64,000 nt of DNA, taken from Molanna angustata (lineage: Eukaryota; Arthropoda; Insecta; Trichoptera; Molannidae). Made by a program: the position numbers and the translations under genes. The first letter of the stretch is position 1; the number at the start of each line of letters is the position of its first letter. The notes under the pieces are model-generated. The model searched no databases, was not told where the DNA came from, and saw only the letters and a program-made list of their open reading frames with translations. The stretch lies in the NCBI GenBank assembly GCA_963576475.1, contig OY754981.1, forward strand, positions 22,555,677 to 22,619,676, given 5' to 3'. Positions 1 to 10,935 of the stretch are shown piece by piece.

Positions 1-110
1 TGTCCGTTTGTCACGAATTTATGAAAATTTTTCACGAAACTAGGTAATGCACACCCGCTCACCTGTCGCTGGTTACCCCGCATTTTGGGATATGCCGTAG
101 TGGTATACGT
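1..110 (+). repeat. Dispersed repeat, GGTTACCCC family (copy 1, cut by window edge)
   Basis: The block around CGCTGGTTACCCCGCAT and GGGATATGCCGTA recurs at 41335-41530 (minus strand) and 50150-50330 (plus strand). The other copies end in ATGAATGAAT-type short repeats, which is the behaviour of a LINE or SINE 3' end. No coding sequence is visible in this copy. The family is not named because only the end is seen. Confidence 0.6.
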
Positions 111-165
111 ATATTTGGGTATCTGTTACTATAAAAAAATATTTATAACAATTTCTTTTTCGAGC

Positions 166-223
166 GGTTGTGTCAAATATTACTTTGGTTGTTAAAACCA
201 CCAAAGTAATATTTGACACAACC
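166..223. repeat. Perfect 24-bp inverted repeat (hairpin)
   Basis: The arms 166-189 and 200-223 are exact reverse complements separated by 10 bases. This may be a very short palindromic MITE or its end. No target duplication is evident. Confidence 0.75.
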
Positions 224-298
224 TGTTTTAAAGCCTTCTCAGGAAACATGACGTATGTGTTTTATTTTCATTTCTTCCAGTGAATTTCATCAAATACT

Positions 299-500
299 TT
301 ATTTATTTATTTTAGATTTGGTACAAGGTTAGTACACAATATACATTTACATAAAATCAAAAGAAAGAAACCGTGCCCACAAAAATTCCACAAAGCAAAG
401 CGTGTCTGACAATTGAAATATAGACAAAATTATTTTGTTAATAACACTAGTTGCATGTAACACATGAGATCCAACTGTCGATAGCGATAGTATGTATAGT
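299..500 (-). repeat. Retroelement-tail-like (TTTA)n and a repeat shared with 35382-35424
   Basis: A (TTTA)n run at about 299-315 looks like the reversed tail of a minus-strand retroelement. The segment 446-490 (ACTAGTTGCATG onward) recurs in inverse orientation at 35382-35424, so it belongs to a dispersed element, probably a MITE end. No ORF of interest is present. Confidence 0.4.
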
Positions 501-602
501 TGAAGAATAAGTACCAAACTATGTATAAACCCATAAATACAAATTATTTAATATTTTAAGATATTTGGTTTTCTATACAACACATGTACCTAGGTATGTA
601 TG

Positions 603-687
603 TCAAGATAGGATAGTATGGAGGTCAGTCCTTTGATCCTACCCAGAATGTGAAAACAGCATGATGGTATGTATGTATGTATGTTTG
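603..687 (+). mobile_element. 3' end of CATA-tailed RTE-like LINE (very short copy)
   Basis: Translation gives a stretch like QDRIVWRSVLRSYPE followed by (GTAT)n. This matches the extreme C-terminus (WRSVL-x-YP) and the tail of the LINE at 48530-49644. It is a few dozen codons only, a severe 5' truncation. Confidence 0.6.
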
Positions 688-1761
688 GAGATTAGTATCA
701 AATTATGAAGTCTTCCTAGATATTGTGAGTAGGCTACTTTCATACAAATTTTATGAAACAATGTCGTCACTAAATTCAATTTTTATAAAAATTGTTGAAA
801 AAAATTTGCAATGTGCTAATAATAGTTGGGGTGTTTCGGCTTTTTTCGATATTTTAAAAAAAATTTGGAAATATAGGCAGTTAAACTCATAAATTTATCA
901 TAAAAAAATATTTTTCTTAATAAAAAATGTTTGAGAAACCCTGGAATTTAAAAAAAAATTATTTGAGATTTTGTATTTGTCTATGTTTATACCAATTTTC
1001 AGCGTTCTAGCTTTTACGGTTTCTGAGATATATGGAAAAATAAATCAAAAAATTCAAAAGTTGATAACCCCTGACTGAAACAAAAATTCACAATTCTGAG
1101 TATAAAAGTTTTGTAGGATTGTAATTTTTTATATTTTTTAAAATTTTGGGCTCTGTAAATTAAGCGGATCAAAAGTTATAAGGGGGGGACAGACAGACAC
1201 ACACACAGACACACACACACACACAAAACTCACATAAAATGTTCTACTCCGAATTCTGAGGAAATCCATGTATGGGAACATATATGCTACGAGGCCTCTA
1301 GTTGGTGCTATTAGCATGCAAAAAGTCCACTACACCATACAAAATTTTCCTTCGTACACGCATCTTGGCTTAATAATGTCGATTCATTAAGAGAATTGAA
1401 TTCTCATGAACGAATCGACAGTTGGATTGGATAACGATATAAAATGAAAATATAGCAAAGTGTCGTAAAAATGAATTTTAAAGTATTTTAACGTCCACGT
1501 AGTTTCGTATATTTTCATATTCTCACTTACGTAATAAACTGATATATTGAAATGCTAAGCTTTCTGGTTTTGGCACACTAACTCGAGTTTTCGATATGGA
1601 TATATTTATATGGCTCTTTATGTACCCATTATAAATATTTCATATAGATGACCATATTATTTACTAATGCATTTCAATTAAATTCTTTTAGTCATATTTT
1701 GTTTGTCAGTCGATCAATTCTGATTCATAGCAGTTCCTAAATTCTTATTATTTTTCATAAT
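688..1761. other. AT-rich intergenic DNA with a short CA/GA microsatellite
   Basis: No supported gene. A (CA)n-like run interrupted by GACA lies at about 1190-1227. The short open frame at 677-892 is AT-rich, starts in the (GTAT)n tail and has no recognisable motif. Confidence 0.5.
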
Positions 1762-2752
1762 ATACACAAGCAAGCTTATATTTGAATTTCTACAGTTTTC
1801 ATTATTATTTTTTTATTTCTACAGTTTTCATTAAAAAAATCTTTTTGGTCATAAAAGGTTGTTTAGTTCATCGCTTATTTTCCATAAACTTTCCGAGAAC
1901 CTTACCGGCAAATTCAATCCTTACAAAAATATGCTTTTTTTCATTTTATATCTAAAATAAAGTCAGTCTTTGTTGGGTGTACCTATATGAAGGTAAATTA
2001 TTGAAAGTTTAAATATCGCTGTTTCGTGCAACAAAATTTGTAAAGCGAGTAGTAAAATTCAACTAAACATAATACAATATATATTTTTTAATTAATCTTT
2101 GGCGTTCCACCTGATATCGAGTGATATAGGATGCATGTTGTTACATAATACTAATTGTATGCATCTATTGATAAAAATACTTCTTAAAAATAAAAAGCGC
2201 TCACGTTGTAATTGAGTTATAAACATTTTTTATTTCTAATGTTTATTAAAAAAAATAAGATTCTTTAATGGAATGCCATCAAGAACTTTCGATCAAAAAA
2301 TTAAATCTAATTAACTAATGATTTGCAAAGTATCAAAGGAGTGTTTACAAATAGAAACATTCCCACCTTTTACTTTCAAGAAGTATTTTCATCAATAGAT
2401 ACATTCAATTGGTGTTATGTAACAAGATGTATTTTTAAAAGTTGTATAACATAGTTTCACAATGCATCTATATGTATTGTATTTATGTTTATTTTATTTT
2501 TACTACTCGCTTTACAAATTTTGTTGCATGAGACAGCGATATTTAAAGTTTCAATAATTTACCTACATACACCCAACAAAGACTGACTTTATTTTAGATA
2601 TAAAATGAAAAATTGCATATTTTTGTAAGGATTGAATGTTGAATATGCTGGTATGAAAATAAGTGGTGTATTAAACAACCTTTCAGTGTCAAGAATATTT
2701 TTTTATGAAAACGGTAGAAATAAAAATGTAAGCTTGCTTGTGTTTACAAAGG
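1762..2752. mobile_element. ~1-kb foldback element (long imperfect inverted repeat)
   Basis: The outer arms carry CACAAGCAAGCTTA at the left and TAAGCTTGCTTGTG at the right. The match continues inward, with small gaps, through blocks such as GTCAGTCTTTGTTGGGTGTA and ATCTATTGATAAAAATACTT, to a centre near 2270. Most of 1762-2165 pairs with 2365-2752. No transposase is encoded, so it is probably a non-autonomous DNA transposon of foldback type. A target duplication was not found. Confidence 0.75.
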
Positions 2753-2764
2753 GCCTTAAAAATT

Positions 2765-2994
2765 GTCGGCCTTCGTGGCTCAGTTGGTTAGATATCTGAC
2801 TGCTGAGCCAAAGGTCCCGGGTTCGATTCCCGGTGGAGACACAGTTTTTAATTGTGTTTTTAGTCTGGATCTGTGAGACGATTAATATCGTAAGTCTCCA
2901 GAATTTGGCAACTTGTTATTGGGTGCGTGTTAAATTAATATTTGACATAGTACCTGTTAGTTGCCTGAGAAGCAATATTAAATAAATAAATAAA
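2765..2994 (+). mobile_element. SINE family 1 (tRNA-derived), copy 1
   Basis: The tRNA-like head has an A box (TGGCTCAGTTGG, 2776-2787) and a B box (GGTTCGATTCC, 2820-2830). A body of about 150 bp follows, ending in (AAAT)n. Further copies are at 36731-36962 (-), 37151-37232 (-, head only), 43348-43590 (+), 52823-53017 (+), and a degenerate one at 58525-58650 (+). The head does not fold into a complete acceptor stem, so it is not a functional tRNA gene. Confidence 0.88.
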
Positions 2995-3083
2995 TTTTCT
3001 GCATTATTGTATGAGTTGATCGATAGCTCTGAATTGATCCTATGATGTCTCCAACTCTTGAGATTTAGCCATTCCAATATATG

Positions 3084-3460
3084 TCTCCCACCTGGGAGTG
3101 GTTGCGTTTACGCATCCCTTTTCTATAGGTGAAAATTGCAGATTTTAGTATCATTTGTATCTTTGTAAGTCCTGTTTGTGCTCTTACCACCATCCATCTG
3201 ATTACAATGAAAATTGGTGATCTTTTTAGCGCATACCCGGGAAGATTACTAATAAAATAATTTTTTCGTCTTCTTTTTTTTACATACCTATTTCAGTAAC
3301 AGTAAGTACTTTTTTTACATTTTACTAGATACGAACAACATACAATTACAAATTATATTTGAATAATGTTAAAATCTGTAATTTTCAAAATATTCTCACC
3401 TATAGAAAGAGGATGAGCACTGGTAAACCCAACCACTCCCAGGTACCAGACTTACCTTTT
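3084..3460. mobile_element. MITE-like element with ~70-bp terminal inverted repeats
   Basis: The left end (CACCTGGGAGTGGTTG ... TTTCTATAGGTGA) reappears reverse-complemented at about 3375-3455. The interior is AT-rich and non-coding. This is a non-autonomous DNA element of unknown superfamily. Confidence 0.65.
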
Positions 3461-4459
3461 TCATACCTACATTCAATAAGAAAGAATATATGAAAAAATA
3501 AGCCATTAAAATCTCTCGGACTAGTAGGTATGTATTTTTTTAAATTTCAATCATATTATAATTTATTAACGAAGTTCATTTTATGGATAAAAATATACGT
3601 TTTTAACACTTGTAACTATTTTTGTTATGTAAGTATTCGAATTTCGTTTTTATTAACCTGCGAATAATATGTAGGATATAATTTTTGAACAAAGTTACGT
3701 TCCAGATTTTTTTTACTATACGAGAAGCAATAATAAATCGCAAGTTTAAGTTCAAATATTTTTAAACATAATGTTATTTTCAAACTATTATTATTAAATG
3801 TGTCTAAATTAAGTTGCTCCATTTATTATTCCAATATAAATATTCCTGTTATCAATTTGATACACATCCTGGTTTATTTTAGTCTATCAAGGTGTGTTTA
3901 TTTTGTTTCAAGGTGTATCACAGTTGCAAAGGTGTATCTGTTTTTGTGTGTTTTGCATTATGCCTTAAGTTATTTTAAGAACTATCTAGAGACGGAGAAA
4001 GCGTGTATATGTATTATCTATTAAATTTTCGCCAACTTGTCTGCCATGTGTTTCAAGTCTCAAGGTTTATAGGACCCATATATAAGGGAATTAGAGCAAT
4101 TTGTACGTGAATTTCATTTCACACTTTAAATTCAAGGATCAGTTTTGTAAAGTTTTTTATTTGTTTTGTCACGCGTATGCTCTATGCTCTTTTAAAATAA
4201 AATAATATACTTACAATCGTAAAATCATTTTATTTTCTAACAATCACTTTGAACCACAAATAAATTGTTGAACGCTTTCGATGATATCAATGAACTCTTT
4301 TGTCATATAAAACTTATTGACTGTTATGAATTGAGTTAGATAAAATAGTTACTATAGCTTTTTTGTGATACATTTTTTACAACAGTAACGTTAGTTTTTA
4401 CTATCCTATCATATTATGTTGAAGTGGAGATATGCATCGCGATTTAGAAATAAATTATA
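3461..4459. other. AT-rich DNA with no recognised feature
   Basis: Short open frames of 65-75 codons occur on both strands. Their composition simply follows the AT-rich DNA and no motif, repeat or RNA gene was seen. Confidence 0.5.
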
Positions 4460-4640
4460 GATGGGTCGATGGCAGAGCGGTTAGCGTGCTGGGCTAGTAA
4501 TCCAGTGATCGCGAGTTCGAATCCTGCCTCGACCGATTTCGTTCACCTATAGCACAAGCATTTATTTGCTTATTTTAGGGAACGTAGGAAGATGTATATG
4601 TACTTGTTTAGCAAGGACATATTCATTTTTTATAAAAAAA
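4460..4640 (+). mobile_element. SINE family 2, tRNA-Thr(AGU)-like head, copy 1
   Basis: The head at 4463-4536 is tRNA-like. It has a near-complete acceptor stem (GGGTCGA with TCGACC), an A box TGGCAGAGCGG, and an anticodon loop CTAGTAA with AGT at 4496-4498 on a 5-bp stem with one wobble. The B box is GAGTTCGAATCC. About 100 bp of body follows, shared nearly base for base with 24842-25020, then an A-rich tail. The shared non-tRNA body shows it is a SINE rather than a tRNA gene. Confidence 0.82.
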
Positions 4641-4961
4641 AAAAAAATTAATTTGTACAATATAAAATGATATATACTTTTATAATTTACTCTATTTTCC
4701 AATAAAAAATGAATACTTCTTGTTTTCAAATGAAACAACATTTGATATTTGTCTTTTATCAAGTCTTTAAAGTAGCCTTTACGTATCCTATTTTTATCCA
4801 GTTACGAACCAAATCATATTTTTCTCGTTTCTTAATAAATATGCATAAATCAATCCTTACAATATTTTCATTGATCAAAATAAATATTTTTTATAATGCT
4901 ACATTCAAGATTTTAGATGTGTGATAACCAAGAAATGTAGAAATTTACATACCAACACTTT

Positions 4962-5138
4962 ATTTTTTAACCTTTTCTATAACAACCTCAACGATACATA
5001 ATTTTATCAATAGGTATTCATTGTTATCTTCTTGGAGCACGAATTTAATTTTTAACCTTTTCTATAACAACCTCAACGATACATAATTTTATCAATAGGT
5101 ATTCATTGTTATCTTCTTGGAGCACGAATTTAATTTTT
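4962..5138. repeat. 85-bp tandem duplication
   Basis: A unit of 85 bp containing CCTTTTCTATAACAACCTCA occurs twice in direct succession (4971 and 5056 mark the same base). The copies are essentially identical, so the duplication is recent or an assembly artefact. Confidence 0.9.
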
Positions 5139-5479
5139 ATTTTACAGTGATACTTTCCACAACCACTGCCGTGATGCAGCATGACTGGAATAATATTTCA
5201 TCTCATCTTGAAGATTCAACATGACCAGTTTTTTTTTTAATTGTCTTTCAAATTGATCCAATGCTACTATACCTCACACATAAAAGTTCTACATTACGAA
5301 AGATTTCACTTAGTTTATTCTGACTGTGATATGCTTTCATTTCATTCTAATTCATTTATACATTATTTAAACATATCACCGTCAGTCAGTTTGAATTTAA
5401 TTTGTTAGTGTGTGCATGCATGCCCTAAATAAGGCATTTACATTTTAAACACAATACATGATTAGTATTAATAATTATA

Positions 5480-5697
5480 AAATAGGCACAACAAGAAGAA
5501 AAAAATAAAATCAATGATAATGAAGACAAAGATAAAACAGATGTACCTATATTTAAAAAAATGAGCTGAAATAAAAAAAGATTAAAAAATAGTAAGAAAT
5601 TTGTTATAATTCCATTGGAGTTGAAAAATGCTAAAAACAGAAATCCATTACAAAGCGAAATTAAAAAATGGATAAAAAATACAGAAATTAATCAATA
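5480..5697 (+). pseudogene. Coding-like remnant, unidentified
   Basis: One frame from about 5486 reads a lysine-rich protein-like sequence with a single TGA in the middle. The downstream part contains IPLELKNAKNRNPLQSEIKKW and ends at TAA. A possible splice acceptor (ATAG) precedes it. It could be a decayed exon, a processed pseudogene or chance. I do not recognise the family. Confidence 0.25.
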
Positions 5698-6519
5698 AAT
5701 TACTTTCCAAAAAATAAACACACGTGCACTAAAATCATAAAAATTATATAATACATAATCATTAATAGCTTCAGAACAGGTTCTTTGCCTAGTGAAGCAG
5801 TTTAGGTTCGTAGCTAGGCTAAAGAATTTTTTTCTGTATCTTCATTTGTATCTATTATAGGTATTTTATCTGGATGTACAAATGCTGTTGTAAACTATGT
5901 CTTCTAATAAAATAATATAAAAATAAAAATATGCTAATTTTTTAGTTAAGATTTTAAAATTATTAACCAAACGCTTCGTGTAGCCTTGTTTGCTTGTAAA
6001 ACATCCGATATTTTAAAGAGTTATTAATTTTTTATCTTAGGTTTAAAATTTAATCATTACTTTTCTATTAAATTATTTCTTGTGGCTTCATCATTATAAC
6101 GTGTACAGTATATTAAATTTATTTGCTAATATTTTGTTACAATTTTGAATTATTTAATATTTCAATTCGCTGAGTTTTGGAATCACTTGTAAAAGGTATT
6201 TGACTTGCAAACATTGCGTGGATTTGGACGTCATCCAAAGTTGAATATTGTGTTGCTAATTTTATATTAAATCTATCAGACTATAACAAAACTCGATCTT
6301 CCTGCTTCCACATGACCTCAACACAAAACTACCAGATGCTTATATGAATGTTTTCCTTGCAATAACATTAGTGTTAATCGTCGTTAAAAAGCGGCCATGT
6401 TTAAATATGGAAATGCTAACAAAATACGACGTTATACATACACGAAAATTGAGATTCGATGATGTTGAGTTTTGTTAACGAATTTATTCATGCTTTTCCT
6501 ATTTCTCTTATTATTTTAT
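5698..6519. other. AT-rich DNA with no recognised feature
   Basis: No coding potential beyond short AT-rich frames, and no repeat shared with the rest of the window was seen. Confidence 0.45.
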
Positions 6520-6960
6520 TTATTAAAATCATTTTGAGCACATGTGCATAATGGAGGGCTTATTGACAAATGTCAATATCTTCCAACCAACCCTATTCAT
6601 TTGGTGAAACAAATTATTTTTACGATACGAACCAACAATTTATATGAATAAAATATATAATGAACATATAAATACGTGTAAAACAAAAACAATAAAACGG
6701 AGGGGATAGGAGTGGGGTGGGAGGGACAAGGATAGGATGTGGAGACAAATTTAGGTCTTATGTGTAAGGAAATGATTCCTCAGATTTCTTTTGAGGGCGG
6801 GAAGTGTAAATGAAACTCGAAGATGTGATGGGATGTGATTCCAAAGACAAGCTGTTTGTACTGAGAAAGATGTGGTGAAATAGGTATTGTGTACTGGGAT
6901 ACTGAACGTTCTTTCAGTACTTGAACGAAGAGGCAACCCGAGGCAACCCAGAGGAAGTGA
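6520..6960 (-). mobile_element. LINE 3' end: ORF2 C-terminus plus 3' UTR (CCCGCCAGTG-tail family)
   Basis: The minus frame at 6751-6936 encodes 61 residues with the usual LINE C-terminal pattern: basic RSSTERTFSIPVHNTYF, then SFSVQTACLWNHIPSHLR, then a K/R-rich FKxxLRNHFL-like end. Downstream on the same strand is a 3' UTR with GGTTGGAAGA, a GGCTT/CAATAAGCCC-like block and an AT-rich end. Related 3' UTRs occur at 37930-38290 (-), 46460-46540 (-) and 63250-63566 (+). It is a 5'-truncated copy of a Jockey/CR1-group LINE. Confidence 0.65.
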
Positions 6961-7319
6961 AATTGATTTCGTAGATAAACTGGAGCGTTGGGGTTGTTTA
7001 AGACCTTGAATGGAAGTGTTAGGGAATATAAGCTCTTACGCTGGCATCATTATACAATATATTGTTTACAATAATAACTTCGCTTATAAAATTATTTAAT
7101 TTAATTTATTCATTTGCATTTTTTTCAATATGCAATATACCTATATGGTATTCCATAAAAATTTCCACGAGAAACAGATTAACTTTGAGTGCTGTTTTTG
7201 TTAAGTGTAGAATTCATGTGAATTTACCTTTATTTTATAATCAAATCGACACTGAAAAAAATATATAAAATGCAAGCATTTAAAGTAGTTATTTTTGTTT
7301 GCTCTCGAAAGCGTTCCCT

Positions 7320-7785
7320 CTTCTTACCCTATTTCGGGTAGGAAGAGAGAACCGAACGCCAGACATCTCTCTCTAGACATAAATTTCTCGCATCATTCAC
7401 GTACATGCATTGTCTCATACATGATCTTCTATGATTCTTACTTCTAACGTCTCCATCTTTCAAAATACCATTTATGTGATCGTGCCAACTTTTCATACCG
7501 ACATCTACTTTTTTTCAGACGGTCATCACTCATTCTTTCTATGGGGCTAAACCACCTTAGGGCATTCATTTTCATCTTACTAACGACATCTCTTTGAATC
7601 ATACATTCTCGTCTAATATCCTCATTTTTTATTCCATCATACATCGTTTTACCACACATTCGTCTTAGTGACCTCATTTCATCCGCGTTAATTCTACTTT
7701 CATGCGTCTTCTACCTTGTCCATTGTCCATGTTTCACTAACAAACAAAATAGTCATTACGACGATACCACTTATTATAAAGTCAA
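7320..7785 (-). mobile_element. RTE-like LINE fragment (CATA-tailed family), decayed
   Basis: The minus frame 7444-7677 contains MRSLRRMCGKTMYDG, NEDIRRECMI and MNALRWF, matching the C-terminal third of the 361-residue product at 48559-49644. The end AGAGAACCGAACGCCAGACA also matches. Frameshifts and substitutions show it is inactive. Confidence 0.8.
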
Positions 7786-7961
7786 ATATGTATTATTTTT
7801 TTTATATATAATATATTTTAAGAAAAGTTTTACGGAATAATTGGGATATCACTAAACTAAAGGCTATCATTGAGTTTCCCATACAAATAAGTCAAGTACA
7901 TCCCTTAAGTTACAGTATATTATTAATAATATATTTTCAAGACTAACAAGTATTTTTCCTT

Positions 7962-7974
7962 TACCCGTTGTATT
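7962..7974. repeat. Left 13-bp target site duplication of the nested RTE-type LINE
   Basis: TACCCGTTGTATT here is repeated exactly at 20257-20269. Between them lies a minus-strand RTE-type LINE whose 3' end (GAAGAAG-type tail) abuts this copy and whose 5' truncation point abuts the other. Confidence 0.85.
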
Positions 7975-8315
7975 CTTCTTCCGGTGCCATGTCAGGATCC
8001 CCCAACGTCGGCTATCACTCTGGCAAATCCCTCTCTGTCCTGTGCTGCCCGCGGAATATCTGTTCCACGGCTCTGAAGCCGGTCCATTCCCTAATGTTGC
8101 GCAGCCAGTACATCTGTCTCCTTCCAGTCCCTCGGCGACTTTCTATCTTGCCCTTCAGTATTAGTTGGAGCAAGTGATACTTCTCCCCCCTCATTATGTG
8201 ACCCAGATATGTGATCTTGCGGACCTTTACTGTGGACAAGAGTTTCCTGGTTGTTCTGGCTCGACTCAAGACTTCTGAGTTCGTAACCAGATCTGTCCAA
8301 GGGATTTTGAGCATT
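7975..8315 (-). mobile_element. RTE-type LINE, 3' part (C-terminus of ORF2), split copy
   Basis: The minus frame encodes MLKIPWTDLVTNSEVL, then TRKLLSTVKVRKITYLGHIMRG, then RRGTGRRQMYWLRNIREWTG, the C-terminal region of RTE/BovB-like endonuclease-reverse transcriptases. It ends in a short 3' UTR with a (GAA)n-type tail. The reading frame resumes exactly from the piece at 19814-20256 once the 11.5-kb insertion and one copy of its 12-bp duplication are ignored: ...HRRMLKI | PWTD.... Confidence 0.85.
8304..8315. repeat. Left 12-bp target duplication of the inner 11.5-kb insertion
   Basis: ATTTTGAGCATT is repeated exactly at 19814-19825. It lies at the same codon position (MLKI) of the RTE ORF on both sides, which fixes the insertion limits at 8316-19813. 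Confidence 0.85.
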
Positions 8316-8516
8316 GTTCTTCCCCCACCACCACCCGTTCTGCTTATGGGGACTAATAACGGCCCCTTGCAAAACTCTGAAAGAACACAAAGAACATATG
8401 AAGAGTCCGGAGAACTCTAAAACCTTGCAGACACTGCACTTAATGTGCCAAAGAGAGCTAATCATGTTGAAACTACTGGCTCACTGCTCAGTGATAGTGA
8501 AGATAATAGTGCACCG
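8316..8516. other. Left end of the inner insertion, non-LINE-like, origin unresolved
   Basis: This 200-bp, less AT-rich segment lies between the 12-bp duplication and the CR1-like tail. On the plus strand it reads VLPPPPPVLLMGTNNGPLQN and, after a frame change, an acidic GSLLSDSEDNSAPN, which looks gag-like or like a gene fragment. It may be the 5' start of a plus-strand element or the 3' end of the minus-strand R1-like element interrupted by CR1. I cannot choose between these. Confidence 0.3.
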
Positions 8517-8817
8517 AATTTATTTATTTATTTATTTATTTATTTGGGACAGACAACAGCGACAACAAAATAATGAAGGTACAGAACAATAAAATAAGAC
8601 TTGCGCCAAAACATCTATCCACAAATTAAAATAATATGATCAATAAACATAAATAATAAAGCAGAAAAAAAAATGTTATTAAATAAAACAAAGTGAAAAA
8701 AACAAACAAGATATCATGGTAGTGTGTAAAGGATTTTGTTAGATAGGAGATGAAGGTGTAGGGAGGAGGGTAAGAGGTAAGAAATGAAGGTCATGAAGGT
8801 GTCTTGTGAAGGTGACT

Positions 8818-10935
8818 TCACTGGTTTACCACACAATCAACCGGCATCAGTTTACTTCGTATCATTTGTCGATATTTATTAAAACGAAATTGGAAAATAT
8901 CAACATCATTAAAATTTTCATTGTATTGACGGCATATGCGCGGTATAATGGAGAATTTTCGATAGTTCGTTCTACATACTGGGACATGAAACAATTCAGG
9001 TCTTCTTGTCATTCTTACCGGGGCACGTAATTCAACTAATTTCACGATGTCAGGAGAATCGAAGTAGTTGTTCAATATTTTATATAGTAATAATTGATCA
9101 TATAAGATGCGTCGGTTTTCGAGAGTGATAAATTTATGAAATATAACCGACTCCTGATAAGATGGAAATTGTAAGTGAAGTCGGAAATTAATGTGCCTGA
9201 GATATTTCTTTTGAACAGATTCTAATCTGCTTTTATAAGTGGTATAATTTGGAGTCCACACCGGGGTGCAATACTCTAAGTGTGGTCGAATATATGCTGA
9301 ATAAAGTTTGTGCAATGTGTTTATATTCTTGAATGGTCGACACAGTCGGAGGATGTATCCCAGCGATTTAAGTGCTTTACCCACTATAGTGTCCAAATGT
9401 TTATCAAAAAGTAATTTGGAGTCCAAAATTATACCTAAATCTTTAATATGATCAACTACGATAAGTGAATTATTTTCAAGAGTATAATTAAAATGAATAA
9501 TGTTTTTGTTACGGGTGAATGAAATCTTATTACATTTAGATACGTTTAAGTCGAGCCTATTTTGTCTGCAATATTCTGAGAGGTTGTTTAAATCGTGTTG
9601 AAGTTTTATGCAATCATCGAGTGATATTATTTTCAAGAACACTTTCATATCATCAGCATAAGCAACGTAATTAGAGTAAGCAAAGCACCCAGTAATGTCA
9701 TGAATATAAATATTAAAAAGTAACGGTCCCAGGTGCGATCCCTGGGGTACACCAGAAGGGGTAAGAATATATTCTGACACAGAATCTCCGATTTTAACTG
9801 ATTGAGACCTGTTTTCAATATATGAGACGAACCATCTAAATAGATCACCATGTATCCCAACTAGTTTCAGCTTCCGAGACATAATCTTATGATCGACTTT
9901 ATCGAAAGCCTTAGAGTAATCAGTGTAGATAGCATCTACCTGATGTCCGTTCTCCATATTGCCTGTGATGTAATCCGTGAAAACAATCATATTTGACAAA
10001 ACTGAGCGTTTTCTTAAGAATCCGTGTTGCTGGTCTTGAATGTTCTTTAAGATATTTGTATACACATGATCGTATATAATACGTTCGAACAATTTGCTAA
10101 ATACTGATAAGATCGATATTGGCCGATAGTTTTCGACTTTACTTCTAGTTCCTTTTTTGTGTATGGGGATGATAAATGCTTCTTTAAATTTATTGGGAAA
10201 TTTTCCCTCTTTCATCGATTTATTGAAAAGTAACGTTAATGGTAAAGCTAAATTTACAGCACATTTCTGTATAAAATGTGGGGGGATATTGTCACTTCCG
10301 GGCCCCTGAGTAACGTTTAAACTCTGAAGATATTTGAGCATATCGATTTGATTAATATAAACACTACCTATTCCGTGCTGAGTAATAGAATCACAAGGAA
10401 CCTCATTGTCTTGTATTATTGTGGTAGGTACATTTTTGTCGTATATAGAATTAAAATATTTGGAGAATATCTCGCATACTTCACTACTGCCCGACGCAGA
10501 TTCATTTCCGAGAAAAATGGTTCTAGGTATATTCATGTAGTTACGTTTATTTTTTTCATACGACCATATTTTCTTACTGTTGTTTTGTATAGAGTTTTCT
10601 ATATCGTGTATGTAACGAGCAAAGCATACTGCTTGAACTGATTTCTGGCGAGCACGCAGCAGTGAGAATTCCTCATAATCACGTGGATTATTGTAGAATT
10701 TCCACCTCCTATGCAATTTGCGTTTTTCTGATATTATTTTAATTAATGCTGGTGAATACCAAACGGGAAATTGTTTTTTATTAATGAGCTGTTTTGGAAC
10801 ATGCTGTAATATTATATTTTGTAATGTACGATAGAATTTCTCAATTGCTACATCTATTGTATCACAAGTAGATAAATGGGACCAGTTAATTTCAGATAAA
10901 TGAGTATTTATTTGTTCATAATTAGCTTTCTTAAA
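8818..10935 (-). pseudogene. CR1-like ORF2, reverse transcriptase part
   Basis: This is the reverse transcriptase half of the element's polyprotein. Visible motifs in order are GPGSDNIPPHFI, NYRPISILSVFSKLFERI, motif A DYSKAFDKVDH, motif B GVPQGSHLGPLLFNIYIHDI and motif C AYADDMKVF. The C-terminal tail is typical of CR1/Jockey-group elements (SLGYILRLCRPF, HLEYCTPVW, ESVQKKYLRHI). It ends at 8818 with a TAA stop. The frame is open upstream beyond the nominal start at 10716, back to about 10935, where a one-base loss in an A run separates it from the endonuclease frame. Confidence 0.88.

Noticed and set aside
2765..2842. tRNA gene
   Set aside because: A and B boxes are present but the acceptor stem does not pair and the head is attached to a repeated SINE body with an A-rich tail.
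4463..4536. Functional tRNA-Thr(AGU) gene
   Set aside because: Better structure than SINE 1, but the flanking 100 bp is shared with the second copy at 24842-25020 and ends in an A-run, as in a SINE.
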